64,000 nucleotides of DNA from Bacillus sp. es.034 (GCF_002563655.1 NZ_PDIY01000001.1:3632001-3696000); one strand, 5' to 3'. Positions 17,773-27,685 are shown, numbered from the stretch's first letter. A program made the numbers and translations. Notes: a model not told the origin generated them from the sequence alone.

Positions 17773-19467
17773 TTATAGGGTTGTATCATCGATTCCATTT
17801 AACCATTGCCTGATTGGTTCGATTACTTTTTCGACCGTTCCTTCCTGGAATGGGGAGTCTAGATGGGCCGCTTCCACCAGTGCTGTGAATGAACGGCTCC
17901 CACCCAGTTTACAAAGGGCAACATAGTCACTCCAAGCACCTTCACGATCCTCATTCATTTTCTTCCAAAATTGAAAAGCACAGATTTGAGCCAGAGTATA
18001 ATCAATATAGTAGAATGGTGAATTGTAAATATGGGACTGACGCTGCCAGAACCCGCCATTTTCCAAATACGAAACCCCATCGTAGTCTTTGTGCGGCAGA
18101 TACTCTTTCTCGATTTTTCTCCATGCTGCGTTCCGTTCAGCAGGTGTGGCTTCAGGATTCTCATACACAAAATGCTGGAATTCATCGACCGCTCCACCAT
18201 ACGGGAGAAATTGCAGCGCCTCACTTAAATGAGAGAATTGATACTTATCCGTATCCTCCTTAAAGAAATAGTTCATCCATGGCCATGTGAAGAATTCCAT
18301 GCTCATGGAATGGATCTCGCAGGCTTCGTACGTTGGCCAAATGTATTCCGGGATATCGAATCCACGGCTTGAATATACTTGGAAGGCATGGCCAGCTTCA
18401 TGCGTCAATACATCGATATCGCCAGACGTCCCATTGAAATTCGAGAAGATATATGGCGCTTCATGCCCAGCAATATAAGTGCAATATCCTCCTCCAGCTT
18501 TCCCCTTCTTCGCCTCTAAATCCATGAGGTTGCGTTCAATCATGAAATCAAAGAATTCCTTTGTCTCAGGTGATAACTCTTCATACATTTTCTTACCATT
18601 GTCACTGATCCACTGAGGGTCTCCTTTAGGGGCTGCATTGCCGGATGTGAATTTAAATCCTTCATCATAAAACTTCATGGAGTCGATTCCAATCCGCTTC
18701 CCCTGTCTTTCCTTCAGCTCTGTGGAAAGAGGGACGATATGCTCCTTCACCTGATCACGGAATGCTTTTACCATATCAGGTGTATAATCCGTTCTCGTCA
18801 TGCGATAATACCCTAACTCAACAAAGTTCTTATAACCTAAAGTCGTCGCTATGGTATGACGGACTTTTACTAACTCATCGAATAAACGATCTAATTCTTC
18901 CTGATTTTCTTCAAAGAAAGAAACGGTAGCAAAGGCTGCCTCTTTCCTTGTCCCTCGATTTACGGATTGTGTAAAGGGACCCATTTGGGCCAATGTTCTC
19001 TCTTCTCCTTCAAATGGGATCTTGGCAGAAGCCATCAGTTTCGTATACTGGGAAGACAGCTTATTTTCTTTTTGGAGCAGAGTGATAATTTCAGGGGAAA
19101 ACGTTTTGATTTCACTCTCTGCCAGAGAAAACAACTGCTCTCCCCACTTTTCTTCCAATTCCTTCCGATATGGGGAATTCACCAGTTCCTGATAATATTC
19201 TGTTACCATGCCGGAAACCTCAGGCATCATATCATCGATGTACTCCTGTTCTTCTTTGTAAAAGGCATCATTTGTATCGATGGAATGCCTGATATAGCAA
19301 ATATTTTGCATGGTGTCGATGGTAAGTCGGATTTCATTGATTTCCTTGATCGCTTCCACCTGTTCCGAAACATTTGAAGCTGCTTTAAACTTCTGAAGCA
19401 CCTTTTTGAATGCCGGCTTAATCTCTTCCAGATTTGGTCTTTCATATGTATATTCTTCAAACTTCAT
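17773..19467 (-). CDS. M3 family oligoendopeptidase
   Basis: 564-residue cytoplasmic zinc metallopeptidase. The active-site HEAGH (HExxH) lies in DVLTHEAGHAFQVY near residue 345, and the third ligand region EIHSMSMEFFTWPW follows near 380, as in oligoendopeptidase F. It degrades short peptides. Length is normal for this subgroup. The ATG at 19467 has AGAGGAGG upstream. This gene is not in the corresponding B. subtilis neighbourhood as I recall it, so it is an insertion relative to that order. Confidence 0.93.
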   Translation of the reverse strand: MKFEEYTYERPNLEEIKPAFKKVLQKFKAASNVSEQVEAIKEINEIRLTIDTMQNICYIRHSIDTNDAFYKEEQEYIDDMMPEVSGMVTEYYQELVNSPYRKELEEKWGEQLFSLAESEIKTFSPEIITLLQKENKLSSQYTKLMASAKIPFEGEERTLAQMGPFTQSVNRGTRKEAAFATVSFFEENQEELDRLFDELVKVRHTIATTLGYKNFVELGYYRMTRTDYTPDMVKAFRDQVKEHIVPLSTELKERQGKRIGIDSMKFYDEGFKFTSGNAAPKGDPQWISDNGKKMYEELSPETKEFFDFMIERNLMDLEAKKGKAGGGYCTYIAGHEAPYIFSNFNGTSGDIDVLTHEAGHAFQVYSSRGFDIPEYIWPTYEACEIHSMSMEFFTWPWMNYFFKEDTDKYQFSHLSEALQFLPYGGAVDEFQHFVYENPEATPAERNAAWRKIEKEYLPHKDYDGVSYLENGGFWQRQSHIYNSPFYYIDYTLAQICAFQFWKKMNEDREGAWSDYVALCKLGGSRSFTALVEAAHLDSPFQEGTVEKVIEPIRQWLNGIDDTTL

Positions 19468-19576
19468 TCTTTGTGCCTCCTCTTAAATTCATCCCGATTA
19501 TAGTTATTCGACTTCATAGACGGAATCTCCTGTTGATGTAGATATCAATTTCATTATAATCTCCCAAAAAATAAAA

Positions 19577-19598
19577 GCCCCGTCTTAATAGACAGGGC
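19577..19598 (-). terminator. Terminator of mhqR
   Basis: Minus strand GCCCTGTC-TATTAA-GACGGGGC (one mismatch) followed by TTTTATTTTTT. Confidence 0.85.
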
Positions 19599-19611
19599 AG
19601 TTTAATAGAGC

Positions 19612-20061
19612 CTAGTAGGACAGATCTTTGATGGATAGTCCAAGCTTTTTCAGCATTTGAATCGTTTCTTCTTTTTCGTCTGGAGACAGCGCAGACATCA
19701 ATTCGTGTATCCGGTTCTCATGGTTCGGGAAAATATCATCGATCAACCCTCTGCCATTTTCAGTAATCTGGGCGTACGTCACCCGACGATCCTTAGGACA
19801 GGCAACACGCTTTAGATATCCCTTTTTTTCAAGCTTATCGACTACATACGTGATGCTGCCTGAGGCTAGCAGGATCTTACCTCCAATTTGTTGCAAAGGC
19901 TGGTCTCCCTTATGATACAGAAGCTCCAATACGGCAAATTCTGTAGGGTTCAAACCATTTTCTTGAATGTTCTTATTTATCTCTTCATTTAACGCTTTAA
20001 AAGCTCTGGAGAGGACAATGAAAAGTTTCAACGACTGTTTTGTATCTTGTTTCTCTGTCAT
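19612..20061 (-). CDS. mhqR: MarR family transcriptional regulator, MhqR-like
   Basis: 149-residue winged-helix repressor. The DNA-binding segment lies at about residues 55-100 (LASGSITYVVDKLEKKGYL, then the wing PKDRRVTYAQIT). The N-terminus (SLKLFIVLSRAF, NPTEFAVLELLYHKGDQPL) and position next to spo0E match B. subtilis MhqR, the sensor of quinones and electrophiles. The second ATG (20061) has AAAGGA at 9 nt; the first overlaps it. Likely autoregulated through the promoter repeats at 20081-20118. No MhqR target genes are visible here. Confidence 0.85.
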   Translation of the reverse strand: MTEKQDTKQSLKLFIVLSRAFKALNEEINKNIQENGLNPTEFAVLELLYHKGDQPLQQIGGKILLASGSITYVVDKLEKKGYLKRVACPKDRRVTYAQITENGRGLIDDIFPNHENRIHELMSALSPDEKEETIQMLKKLGLSIKDLSY

Positions 20062-20080
20062 GGCATTCATTCCTTTAAAG

Positions 20081-20130
20081 AATATATCTCAGTTTCAAAA
20101 TATTATACAAATATATCTGGTCATTGTCAA
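20081..20130 (-). promoter_or_regulatory. mhqR promoter with direct-repeat operator candidates
   Basis: Minus strand TTGACA (20130-20125), 17-nt spacer, TATAAT (20107-20102): a consensus SigA promoter. AGATATATT occurs twice, in the spacer (20118-20110) and downstream of the -10 (20089-20081), placed for binding by an autorepressor. The operator role is inferred. Confidence 0.75.
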
Positions 20131-20163
20131 CTGTCAGAGTCTTTCAACAGAAGGAAAAAGCAA

Positions 20164-20192
20164 AGGACGGCCCGCTTTTGGCGAACCGTCCT
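20164..20192 (-). terminator. Terminator of spo0E
   Basis: Minus strand AGGACGG-(TTCGCCAAAAGCGGG)-CCGTCCT followed by TTGCTTTTTCC. It lies about 110 nt past the spo0E stop; the intervening stretch holds no supportable gene. Confidence 0.75.
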
Positions 20193-20303
20193 CTACCTTT
20201 GAAATAACGACAAATTAGTTTTGTTCGTATGATGTGAATGTGGAATTTAACGGAGAGTCTTTCTCTCATATGTCTGAATGGTGAGGAAATTCCTGGTGAG
20301 TGG

Positions 20304-20549
20304 TCAAGAAGCAGTGCGTTTCAATAAACTCTTAATGTATTGCCCTAATTCGCTTGATGATTCTTGCACTGGCTGAGATCCACCATTATTTGTGCACTTT
20401 TCATAGTCGTTCAACAGCTGATCCAATTGCTGGCTGCATTTGATTGTCTCCTCAGCACATAAACCTAAATTCACTCCCATTAATACCATTTCCGAGCGCT
20501 TGTGGTTGATTTTCAATAATAGCCACTTCTGTTTTAATAAACGACCCAT
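20304..20549 (-). CDS. spo0E: Spo0E family sporulation regulatory phosphatase
   Basis: 81-residue protein whose core INHKRSEMVLMGVNLGL ... CSQQLDQLLNDYEK carries the Spo0E signature SxxLDxLLxxY near residues 40-48. The family dephosphorylates Spo0A~P. Length and position beside the mtn cluster match B. subtilis spo0E. The C-terminal tail (about residues 52-81) is Ser/Gln rich and may tune activity. GGAG lies 10 nt upstream of the ATG. Confidence 0.85.
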   Translation of the reverse strand: MGRLLKQKWLLLKINHKRSEMVLMGVNLGLCAEETIKCSQQLDQLLNDYEKCTNNGGSQPVQESSSELGQYIKSLLKRTAS

Positions 20550-20710
20550 TTCTACTAAACTCCTTTTTTAGCTTCTAGTCTTTTTAAAGTAAAATCATTA
20601 CTTGAGCATTATCGCAAGTATTGTCAGAAAAGTAAATAGATTCGCAAAACAAGACAAAATAACTAGTATTATTGCTGAATTAGACATTTTTCGCCAAACG
20701 TGATAAAAAA

Positions 20711-20743
20711 GGATAGACAAAAGAAGCGACCCTTTGTCTATCC
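20711..20743 (-). terminator. Terminator of mtnWXBD operon
   Basis: Minus strand GGATAGACAAA, loop GGGTCGCTTCT, TTTGTCTATCC, followed by TTTTTTATC. Confidence 0.92.
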
Positions 20744-20753
20744 CGATGGAAGA

Positions 20754-21266
20754 TTAATAGATTGGTACCCAGCCTTCCTGGGTAACGAAAATGCGGACGG
20801 CGACCACTTGCTTATCATCGCTTAAAGTGAAATAGTGACGGATGTTTTCTGGAACGGAAATTAAATCACCCGGATTCAGATGTACCTCAAAGAAATCCCC
20901 ATCCTTTCCTTGAATGACGAAAACACCATGTCCATTTACTATAAATCGTACCTCATCATCCGTATGATGATGCTCCTGTTGGAAATTCTTTAATAGTTCT
21001 TCAAGATTTGGTGTGCTTTCGGAAAGGGAAATCACATCCCTTGCCTGATACCCCCTGCGAGCAGAAATATCTTCTATCTCCTCTTGAAAGGTGGAGAGAA
21101 TGGCCTCTTTATCATCATCAGTTAAAGCGTATCGGTCCCTTAATGATTCGTCCAGTTTATCCATGTTCCAATGTTCGTAGATAACCCCTTGTTCATTTAA
21201 ATAATTTACTACCTCTTCCTGGTGCTCAATGATCTGATTTTTCCCTTGAATGTGTATCGTTGTCAT
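20754..21266 (-). CDS. mtnD: Acireductone dioxygenase MtnD
   Basis: 170-residue cupin metalloenzyme that oxidises acireductone to 4-methylthio-2-oxobutyrate and formate, the last oxidative step of methionine salvage. Metal ligands are in [11 protein letters not shown] (His, His, Glu, about residues 92-102) and RHYF (His, about 140). The start overlaps the mtnB stop by 4 nt. It is the last gene of the SAM-riboswitch-controlled mtnWXBD unit. Fe2+ gives the on-pathway and Ni2+ the off-pathway product in known members. Confidence 0.97.
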   Translation of the reverse strand: MTTIHIQGKNQIIEHQEEVVNYLNEQGVIYEHWNMDKLDESLRDRYALTDDDKEAILSTFQEEIEDISARRGYQARDVISLSESTPNLEELLKNFQQEHHHTDDEVRFIVNGHGVFVIQGKDGDFFEVHLNPGDLISVPENIRHYFTLSDDKQVVAVRIFVTQEGWVPIY

Positions 21267-21910
21267 AATTTGACTCCTCCCTTGGAAATGGATTTTGTAG
21301 TTGTTAATGATAATAGTGTAAGGTGGTACTGGAACAGGAACTCACACGCTTCCAATAGTTTCTTAGCTTCAAATCCTGTACGTCCCCAAACGGTAATTCC
21401 ATGATTGCGAATGAGTACGGCCCCTTTATCTCCATTAATAAATGGGAGGAAGGAATCCGCTAAAGTTGGGATATGCGCATGATTATGGATGATCGGTATC
21501 GAGAGGGCATCATGTTCATCCCATTTGTCCCAGGCTTTAATCAGTTCCTGGTTTCTGAATGTGATGACACCTTCATCCCCATACAGTTCACTGATCACAT
21601 TGTTGGCAACAGTATGGACATGTAAGCTGCACCCCGCTGAACTCCCACTGAATATGTGACTGTGGAGAAGGGTTTCGGCTGAAGGACGCAGTTGGGTTTC
21701 CTCCAAGGGATCACCCTTTTCATTCACAAGGAGGAAGTCCTCTTTTGTGTGCTTTCGCTTGTCCTTTCCGCTTGCCGTTACCAGGAAAGATACAGGCGTT
21801 GATCCCACACGTATGGCCAGGTTCCCGCTGGTTCCCATAAACCAGTCCCTGTCTGCCAATTCTCTTTTGATATCAGCGAGCTCTTCCCATTCGGATTGAT
21901 ACGACTTCAT
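21263..21910 (-). CDS. mtnB: Methylthioribulose-1-phosphate dehydratase MtnB
   Basis: 215-residue class II aldolase-fold zinc enzyme that dehydrates methylthioribulose-1-phosphate. Motifs: [14 protein letters not shown] near residue 38, zinc histidines in [10 protein letters not shown], and [10 protein letters not shown] near residue 175. Overlaps mtnX and mtnD by 4 nt on each side, consistent with translational coupling. AAAGGAG lies upstream of the ATG. Confidence 0.96.
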   Translation of the reverse strand: MKSYQSEWEELADIKRELADRDWFMGTSGNLAIRVGSTPVSFLVTASGKDKRKHTKEDFLLVNEKGDPLEETQLRPSAETLLHSHIFSGSSAGCSLHVHTVANNVISELYGDEGVITFRNQELIKAWDKWDEHDALSIPIIHNHAHIPTLADSFLPFINGDKGAVLIRNHGITVWGRTGFEAKKLLEACEFLFQYHLTLLSLTTTKSISKGGVKL

Positions 21911-22566
21911 ATTGTCACTCCTTTATCTATCACTTTTATGCAATCGTAAAATGTTTCAAATGGATGATACGGGATTCCCTTTTCTTCACAGGTACGTGCC
22001 AGATACTCCCTTGCGAGTACTGTATCGCCAAGCTTCGCCATCTCGATGTCTGTAACAGAGTCCCCAATGACAATCACCTCATGATCTTCTAAGGATAAAG
22101 CCCTCAGAATGGAAGGCTTACAGCATCCACATCCTTTGTTTTCACAGTGCACATCACATGGATATGGCCAATGAAGCGTGATGTTCGAAGCGTTAAAGGT
22201 TGCTTCGTTACAATATACAGCCTTAAAAGGCTCAAATTCTTTCAGTAACGGGTGAACAAAGAAGTCTATTCCCCCACTTACAATATACAAAGGAATCTCA
22301 TTGACTTTTGTATAGTCCACGAATTCCTTGAATCCCTCACGTATAACCGCTGTTTTCATCAAATACTGGATCATCTCGTCTTTCTGTGAGGAAGGAATGA
22401 GTGAGAACAACTTGCTTACCCCTTCTTTGATCGAGATCGACTGGTTTAAAATATCCTCTTTTATAGGCTCCCATTCTGGTGGGGCAAAGGCTTTCATCAA
22501 AGAAATGATATTATCTGTCTCTGTGACTGTCCCATCGAAGTCACAGAATATTACTGGAAGACTCAT
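21907..22566 (-). CDS. mtnX: 2-hydroxy-3-keto-5-methylthiopentenyl-1-phosphate phosphatase MtnX
   Basis: 219-residue HAD-superfamily phosphatase. The nucleophile motif [10 protein letters not shown] lies at residues 8-17 and motif III/IV is [16 protein letters not shown] near 160. A cysteine cluster [15 protein letters not shown] is present as in bacillar MtnX. The ATG at 22566 overlaps the mtnW stop by 1 nt (TAATG). The longer reading extends into mtnW and is rejected. Acts between MtnW and MtnD. Confidence 0.95.
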   Translation of the reverse strand: MSLPVIFCDFDGTVTETDNIISLMKAFAPPEWEPIKEDILNQSISIKEGVSKLFSLIPSSQKDEMIQYLMKTAVIREGFKEFVDYTKVNEIPLYIVSGGIDFFVHPLLKEFEPFKAVYCNEATFNASNITLHWPYPCDVHCENKGCGCCKPSILRALSLEDHEVIVIGDSVTDIEMAKLGDTVLAREYLARTCEEKGIPYHPFETFYDCIKVIDKGVTI

Positions 22567-23774
22567 TACACCTTTACCTCCCCTCCCCATAGGGACAGGG
22601 CTTTCTCCAGTTCTTCATGGGTTTCGGCTGCTTCCTGGAGTGACGTTCCGTTTAAAACAGCATCGATTGCCTGACGGAATGCCCTTCCTCCCCCACTTGC
22701 ACCATCCGGGTGACCGTGAATGCCTCCTCCGGCATTAATGACACAATCTGTCCCGAAACCTTTCACCAATAGGGGTACAAGAGCCGGGTGAATGCCTGCT
22801 GATGGAACTGGCAATGTTCTCTTCAAATGTTCGTCATCCTTCGTTAATTCATGACTTATGGATAGAACGTTGCTCTTCTCTAATGCCACACTTCCGTACG
22901 GAGATGGAAATAGTGAAAAGTCAGCCCCGGCCATCCGCAATAATTTACCCAACCATAAAGAGTAGCTCACCCCATATACAGGAGATGCTGCAGCAGCCCC
23001 GGCAAAGGCAGGATGAGCCATGATCGGCAATGAAATCTCAGGGTCCTCTCTCAATTCCTGCAGTACATCGAGACCGTATGAAAATACATTGAACAAAAGA
23101 GCATCTGCCCCAAGCTCCCTGGCTTTTCTTGCCTTGTCTCTTAACTGTGAGGTTTTCCCTGTCAGATTTACGGCATACAAGGTTCTCTTACCGGTTTCCT
23201 CTAATACATCGTCCAACACTTTTTTCCCTGTTCTCACTCTTTCAAAAAATGGAGTCAAGGAATTATCAAATAATATTTCATCATCTTTTACGACATTGAC
23301 TCCGCCGAGGGCCTGAGCTCTTAACTGATTTTCAAGGAAAGTGAGATCCCTGCCGATCACCCCTTTAAAGATGCTCATTAACAGTGGTTGACCATGAACC
23401 CCTGTTAATTCCCTGATGCCCTCTATCCCAAAACGCGGACCGGGAAATGACCTTTTTAAGTCTTCTGAGAACTCCAAATCCAGTAATTTCACTTCTCCAT
23501 CGAGGGAAAGCTTGCCGAATACCGTTGTAAGGATGGCCGGGATATCATTGGAATAATTATGACTGGGATACCCAATCTTCACCTCACCCCATGAGCCTTC
23601 CTCCTTCTCTTCCACTGAAACGACTCTGCCCTTGTATTTTCTCAATTGTTCCTGCTCCAGTAGCGGCAGCTCCGTCCATGACCCGACCGTAAGTCCTAAC
23701 GCAATCCCTTCTGCCTTTTTCTCGAAGGAACCACTCTCACCCTTTAGTTGATATGTTGCAATCACTTCACTCAT
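22566..23774 (-). CDS. mtnW: 2,3-diketo-5-methylthiopentyl-1-phosphate enolase MtnW (RuBisCO-like)
   Basis: 402-residue RuBisCO-like protein that enolises diketo-methylthiopentyl phosphate. The RuBisCO large-subunit fold is recognised by [15 protein letters not shown] near residue 112, the LTGKTS/FNVFSYG barrel strands, and the phosphate-binding [17 protein letters not shown] near residues 365-381. It is not a carboxylase in this context. Start preceded by GGGAGG; the SAM riboswitch lies about 60 nt upstream. Confidence 0.97.
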   Translation of the reverse strand: MSEVIATYQLKGESGSFEKKAEGIALGLTVGSWTELPLLEQEQLRKYKGRVVSVEEKEEGSWGEVKIGYPSHNYSNDIPAILTTVFGKLSLDGEVKLLDLEFSEDLKRSFPGPRFGIEGIRELTGVHGQPLLMSIFKGVIGRDLTFLENQLRAQALGGVNVVKDDEILFDNSLTPFFERVRTGKKVLDDVLEETGKRTLYAVNLTGKTSQLRDKARKARELGADALLFNVFSYGLDVLQELREDPEISLPIMAHPAFAGAAAASPVYGVSYSLWLGKLLRMAGADFSLFPSPYGSVALEKSNVLSISHELTKDDEHLKRTLPVPSAGIHPALVPLLVKGFGTDCVINAGGGIHGHPDGASGGGRAFRQAIDAVLNGTSLQEAAETHEELEKALSLWGGEVKV

Positions 23775-23837
23775 TCGTATTACCTCCCTATGTAAATGCT
23801 CTTTTTTCGCGTCTTGATTTCATCATGCAGGCAAACA

Positions 23838-23985
23838 AAAAAACCTCTTCCAGATAAGAAGAGGTTTACATTCGGCACTCTTCTTATCTGTCAGCTGTAT
23901 AGCTGCAAGAATTAGCACCGTGCTTAAATAAGTCGGTTGCCGGGCTTCATAGGGCTGGTCCCTCCGCCTGCTCTTGATAAGAATT
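23838..23985 (-). promoter_or_regulatory. SAM-I (S-box) riboswitch controlling mtnWXBD
   Basis: Minus strand from 23985 shows the S-box core: CTTATCAAGAG, GGCGGAGGGA, CCCTATGAAGCCCGGCAACC, then GGTGCTAATTC and closing GATAAGAAGAG. A terminator hairpin (AACCTCTTC / GAAGAGGTT with T-run, 23870-23838) shares bases with the aptamer's closing strand. High SAM should terminate transcription. Confidence 0.96.
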
Positions 23986-24006
23986 TCATTCTATTAATTC
24001 AGTTGG

Positions 24007-24035
24007 ATTATTGCACCAATTTCAACATATGTCAA
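24007..24035 (-). promoter_or_regulatory. SigA promoter for mtnWXBD
   Basis: Minus strand TTGACA (24035-24030), 17-nt spacer, AATAAT (24012-24007). The -35 overlaps the end of mtnE, so mtnW has its own riboswitch-controlled transcript. Confidence 0.75.
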
Positions 24036-25216
24036 TCCTTTTTGTGAAATAATTCTAAACTTTCTATACGGGAAATCGCCTCTTTTATCCGTTCATTTGT
24101 CGTTAAAAGACCGACCCGTACATACCCTTCTCCATATTCACCAAAGCCTACACCAGGAGCAACGGCCACTTTGACTTTTTCAAGTAAATACGTTGAGAAC
24201 TCAACAGATGTGAACCCTTCCGGCACCTTAAGCCAGGCAAAGAAGGAACCTTGTGGGGCTTTTACATCCCACCCAATACCCTGTAGACCCGAGATCAGGA
24301 GCTGTCTTCGTTCTTCATATGTGGCAACCAGTTCCGTTACGCAATCCTGGGAACTCAGTAAAGCCGTAGTAGCTGCTTCTTGGATCGCTCCGAACAGGCT
24401 TACGTAAAGATGATCCTGGAGGAGATTGATCGCTTCAATGACACTCTCATTCCCAACGGCAAAACCGACTCTCCAGCCTGCCATATTATAGGTCTTCGAT
24501 AATGTATATATCTCAATCCCGACATCCTTTGCACCCTCCGTTTCAAGAAAACTCACAGGCTTCTGTCCGTCGAAACCGATCGCACCATAAGCAAAGTCAT
24601 GCACTACACAAATATCATGCTTTGACGCAAGTTCCACCGTGGCTTCAAAAAAGGATTTTGTGGCCGTTGCACCGGTTGGATTATTGGGGTAATTGAGGAA
24701 CATCAATTTCGCCCTTTCCAATTCTTCACGGGAATGCACACGATAGTCCGGGAGAAACCCATTTTCCTCTTTTAACGGCATCTTAATCATACTGGCTTCT
24801 GCCAATGCGACCCCCGATACATAATCCGGATAACCGGGATCCGGGACTAATACTCCATCCCCGGGGTTCAATAAACATTGAGGGATCTCCACTAATCCTG
24901 CTTTTCCTCCAAAGAGAACCGCTACTTCGGTTTCGGGATCTATCTTCACACCGTATTCCCGCAAATAGAAAGCTGCGATTGCCTCTTTAAAGCTCGATAA
25001 ACCACGAAATGGAGGATATTTGTGATTAGAAGGAGATTGAGCCGCTTCTGTTAATTTTTCCACAATATGTGGAGGGGTCGGCTGATCCGGATTTCCCTGT
25101 CCCAAATTAATGACATCATGCCCCTCGTTCAAAACAGCATTCACGGTACCTGCCAGGGAAGCGAAAAATTGTTCCGGTAATGATTCCAAGCGTTTTGCTT
25201 TTTCAAAGTGTTTCAT
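24032..25216 (-). CDS. mtnE: Methionine salvage aminotransferase MtnE
   Basis: About 394-residue class I PLP aminotransferase that converts 4-methylthio-2-oxobutyrate to methionine. The sequence tracks B. subtilis MtnE closely (GHDVINLGQGNPDQPTPPHI, NYPNNPTGATAT, PLP-lysine in TLSKTYNMAGWRVG near residue 230). The start is the ATG at 25216 to match the homologue; a GTG four codons upstream is possible. It is upstream of, and not itself behind, the SAM riboswitch. Divergent from mtnU. Confidence 0.95.
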   Translation of the reverse strand: MKHFEKAKRLESLPEQFFASLAGTVNAVLNEGHDVINLGQGNPDQPTPPHIVEKLTEAAQSPSNHKYPPFRGLSSFKEAIAAFYLREYGVKIDPETEVAVLFGGKAGLVEIPQCLLNPGDGVLVPDPGYPDYVSGVALAEASMIKMPLKEENGFLPDYRVHSREELERAKLMFLNYPNNPTGATATKSFFEATVELASKHDICVVHDFAYGAIGFDGQKPVSFLETEGAKDVGIEIYTLSKTYNMAGWRVGFAVGNESVIEAINLLQDHLYVSLFGAIQEAATTALLSSQDCVTELVATYEERRQLLISGLQGIGWDVKAPQGSFFAWLKVPEGFTSVEFSTYLLEKVKVAVAPGVGFGEYGEGYVRVGLLTTNERIKEAISRIESLELFHKKD

Positions 25217-25336
25217 CCATTCACCCACTTATTTTTTGAAAATTAATTACTTTCAAATTCTAGTCACAAATGATATAACGGAACATACAGAATGTAAAGG
25301 AATAAATGACAAAAAGTACATAACGAGGTGAAGGTA

Positions 25337-26119
25337 ATGATTCAAAAGGTTGGTCTCGCCCAGATGGATATTGTGTTTGGCAATCCTGAAGAAAACAAGG
25401 TGAGAGTGGAACAGTGGGTCAAAAAAGCAAAGGAAGAGGGATGCGGTACCGTCGTTCTTCCCGAACTGTGGTCGACAGGTTATGATCTGACACGGATAGA
25501 TGAGATCGCAGATGAGGAGGCCGAAGATTCTTCCTCCTTCCTGACTTCCCTGTCAAAAAAATATTCCATTCACATCATAGGTGGCTCTGTTGCCAATAAA
25601 TCAACAGACGGGGTTAGAAATACACTCTTGGTGACGGATGCAAATGGCGTGTTGGTGAAACGGTATTCAAAGCTTCACTTATTCAAACTAATGAATGAAC
25701 ATCACTATTTACTCCCTGGAGAGGAAGACGGGGCGTTCTCACTTGATGATACTATGATGGCAGGACTCATTTGTTACGATATCCGGTTTCCTGAATGGTT
25801 CAGGAAACATGTCCTAATGGGAGCGAAGATCGTCTTTGTGGTGGCTGAATGGCCGGCTGCAAGAATAGATCACTGGCAGACTCTCTTAAGGGCACGTGCA
25901 ATTGAAAATCAATGCTTTGTGGTTGCATGTAACCGTGTGGGGAGTGATCCTGACAATGAATTTGGCGGCTCATCCCTTATCATCGGCCCATGGGGGGAAA
26001 TCCTTGCAAAAGGAACTCAAAGTGAACAGCTGGTCTTTGCTGAAATCAATTTACAGGAAGTAGATAGGGTCCGGAAACAAATCCCGATCTTTCAAGATCT
26101 GAGACCGGACTTTTATTAG
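25337..26119 (+). CDS. mtnU: Nitrilase-family omega-amidase MtnU
   Basis: 260-residue carbon-nitrogen hydrolase. The Glu-Lys-Cys catalytic triad is seen in VVLPELWSTGY (Glu about residue 43), SKLHLFKL (Lys about 117) and GLICYDIRFPEW (Cys about 151). In the salvage pathway it is thought to hydrolyse 2-oxoglutaramate left by glutamine-using MtnE. The ATG at 25337 has GAGGTG upstream; the GTG at 25328 lies in that site. It is divergent from mtnE and upstream of the mtnKA leader. Confidence 0.92.
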   Translation: MIQKVGLAQMDIVFGNPEENKVRVEQWVKKAKEEGCGTVVLPELWSTGYDLTRIDEIADEEAEDSSSFLTSLSKKYSIHIIGGSVANKSTDGVRNTLLVTDANGVLVKRYSKLHLFKLMNEHHYLLPGEEDGAFSLDDTMMAGLICYDIRFPEWFRKHVLMGAKIVFVVAEWPAARIDHWQTLLRARAIENQCFVVACNRVGSDPDNEFGGSSLIIGPWGEILAKGTQSEQLVFAEINLQEVDRVRKQIPIFQDLRPDFY

Positions 26120-26135
26120 AAAATACAAAAAGCAG

Positions 26136-26165
26136 TTGACATGGAAAATACTTCAATGGTACCAT
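26136..26165 (+). promoter_or_regulatory. SigA-like promoter for mtnKA
   Basis: TTGACA (26136-26141), 18-nt spacer, TACCAT (26160-26165), about 45 nt before the SAM riboswitch core. Confidence 0.55.
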
Positions 26166-26212
26166 TCAATTCAAATGAACATTCAGAATTTTAATTAAAT
26201 AGCACACGCAAC

Positions 26213-26418
26213 TCTTATCAAGAGCTGGCTGAGGGATTTGGCCCTATGAAGCCCAGCAACCGACCATAATACCGTTGTACAACGGGGCGCTGTATGCGCC
26301 GGATGATCAATCCAGTAAGGCACGGTGCTAATTCCAACAGAAAGATCATCTTTCTGGGAGATAAGAGGCGAAGAAGATGACTCTTCAAGCCTCTTTCGAA
26401 CATGGAAAGAGGCTTTTC
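26213..26418 (+). promoter_or_regulatory. SAM-I (S-box) riboswitch controlling mtnKA
   Basis: The S-box core is clear: CTTATCAAGAG, GAGGGA, GGCCCTATGAAGCCCAGC, AACCGACC, GGTGCTAATTCC, and closing GGGAGATAAGAGG (to about 26367). A terminator follows (GCCTCTTTC / GAAAGAGGC, 26389-26413, with TTTTCTC). The P3 region is longer than in the mtnW leader. Confidence 0.95.
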
Positions 26419-26485
26419 TCATGCCACGGAAAAGCCTCCCTAACACCCTTTCTTTCATAAGGATGCACTAAAAGGAGGAACGAAA

Positions 26486-27670
26486 ATGGCAATCACTAAG
26501 CTCAATACGTATCAACCACTGACGGAACAGTCGGCCATCGCTATGGCCGTGAATGTAGGAATATTTGAAGACGGTTCACTTTTAACTTGTGAAGAAATCG
26601 GGGATGGGAACCTTAATCTGGTTTTTCATGTAGTGGAAAGGGATTCAGATAAAGGAATCATCATCAAACAGGCACTCCCCTATGCAAAGGTTGTAGGTGA
26701 AAGCTGGCCACTTACGATCGAACGGGCAAGAATTGAAGCGAGTGCCCTACACCTTCAGCGATCATTTGTAGGCGACCTCGTACCGGAAGTGTATCATTCT
26801 GATCCATCCCTTGCCGTCACAGTGATGGAGGATTTAAGCAACCTCACAATCGCACGTGCAGGCCTGATCAATGGGAATAAGTACCCCCGGTTATCAGACG
26901 ACATTGGTACATTTCTTGCAAATACACTGTACTTTACGTCTGATTATGCCCTTCATCCATTTAAGAAAAAAGAATATGTGAAGGAATTTTCCAACCCTGA
27001 GCTATGCAAAATCACGGAGGACCTGGTATTCACGGATCCTTTTTTCAACAGTGAAACGAATGAGTTTGAGGAGGAATTATCAGGGGATGTGCAGCAATTA
27101 TGGGATGATTTTACTGTAAAACTCGAGGTGGCGAAGCTCAAAAAGAGTTTCCTGACAGAAGGGGAAGCCCTGCTCCATGGAGACCTCCATACGGGCAGTA
27201 TCTTTGTGGATGACCAACATACAAAAGTCATTGACCCTGAATTTGCTTTTTATGGGCCGATCGGTTTCGATATCGGTCAGTTTATTGCAAACCTTATTTT
27301 CCAAGTGATCGCGAGTCCAGGTGAAAAGGAACCCATCCTGCACCATATCGAAAATACTTGGAATGTTTTCTCTGCTACGTTCTCCAGGCATTGGAAGGAA
27401 AGTGGCGACGCGTATACGAAGGTGAATGGATACCTTGAGTATGTATTGGAGAAGAGCTTTCAGGACAGCATCGGTTTTGCAGGATGCGAATGCATCAGAA
27501 GGACAATCGGTCTTGCACATGTGGATGACCTCGAGAGCATCGAAGATAAAGAGCAAAGAGTAAAGGCCAAGCGGTCTTGCATCAACCTTGGAAAAAAATT
27601 GATTGTAAATCGGAAACACATTCTTTCCATTGAAGAGTTTCTGACTTTAGTACGGTCATATTCTGAATAA
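26486..27670 (+). CDS. mtnK: S-methyl-5-thioribose kinase MtnK
   Basis: 394-residue kinase of the aminoglycoside-phosphotransferase-like fold that phosphorylates methylthioribose. Catalytic loop ALLHGDLHTGSIFVD (about residues 228-242) and metal-binding IDPEFAFYGPIGFD follow. N-terminal glycine-rich EIGDGNLNLVFHV binds ATP. Behind a SAM riboswitch and 15 nt upstream of mtnA. Start follows AAAGGAGG. Confidence 0.97.
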   Translation: MAITKLNTYQPLTEQSAIAMAVNVGIFEDGSLLTCEEIGDGNLNLVFHVVERDSDKGIIIKQALPYAKVVGESWPLTIERARIEASALHLQRSFVGDLVPEVYHSDPSLAVTVMEDLSNLTIARAGLINGNKYPRLSDDIGTFLANTLYFTSDYALHPFKKKEYVKEFSNPELCKITEDLVFTDPFFNSETNEFEEELSGDVQQLWDDFTVKLEVAKLKKSFLTEGEALLHGDLHTGSIFVDDQHTKVIDPEFAFYGPIGFDIGQFIANLIFQVIASPGEKEPILHHIENTWNVFSATFSRHWKESGDAYTKVNGYLEYVLEKSFQDSIGFAGCECIRRTIGLAHVDDLESIEDKEQRVKAKRSCINLGKKLIVNRKHILSIEEFLTLVRSYSE

Positions 27671-27685
27671 TTAAAGGAGATACTC

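Noticed and set aside
20160..20262. Minus-strand ORF starting MRERLSVKF downstream of spo0E
   Set aside because: No ribosome-binding site, and it runs through a clear terminator hairpin.
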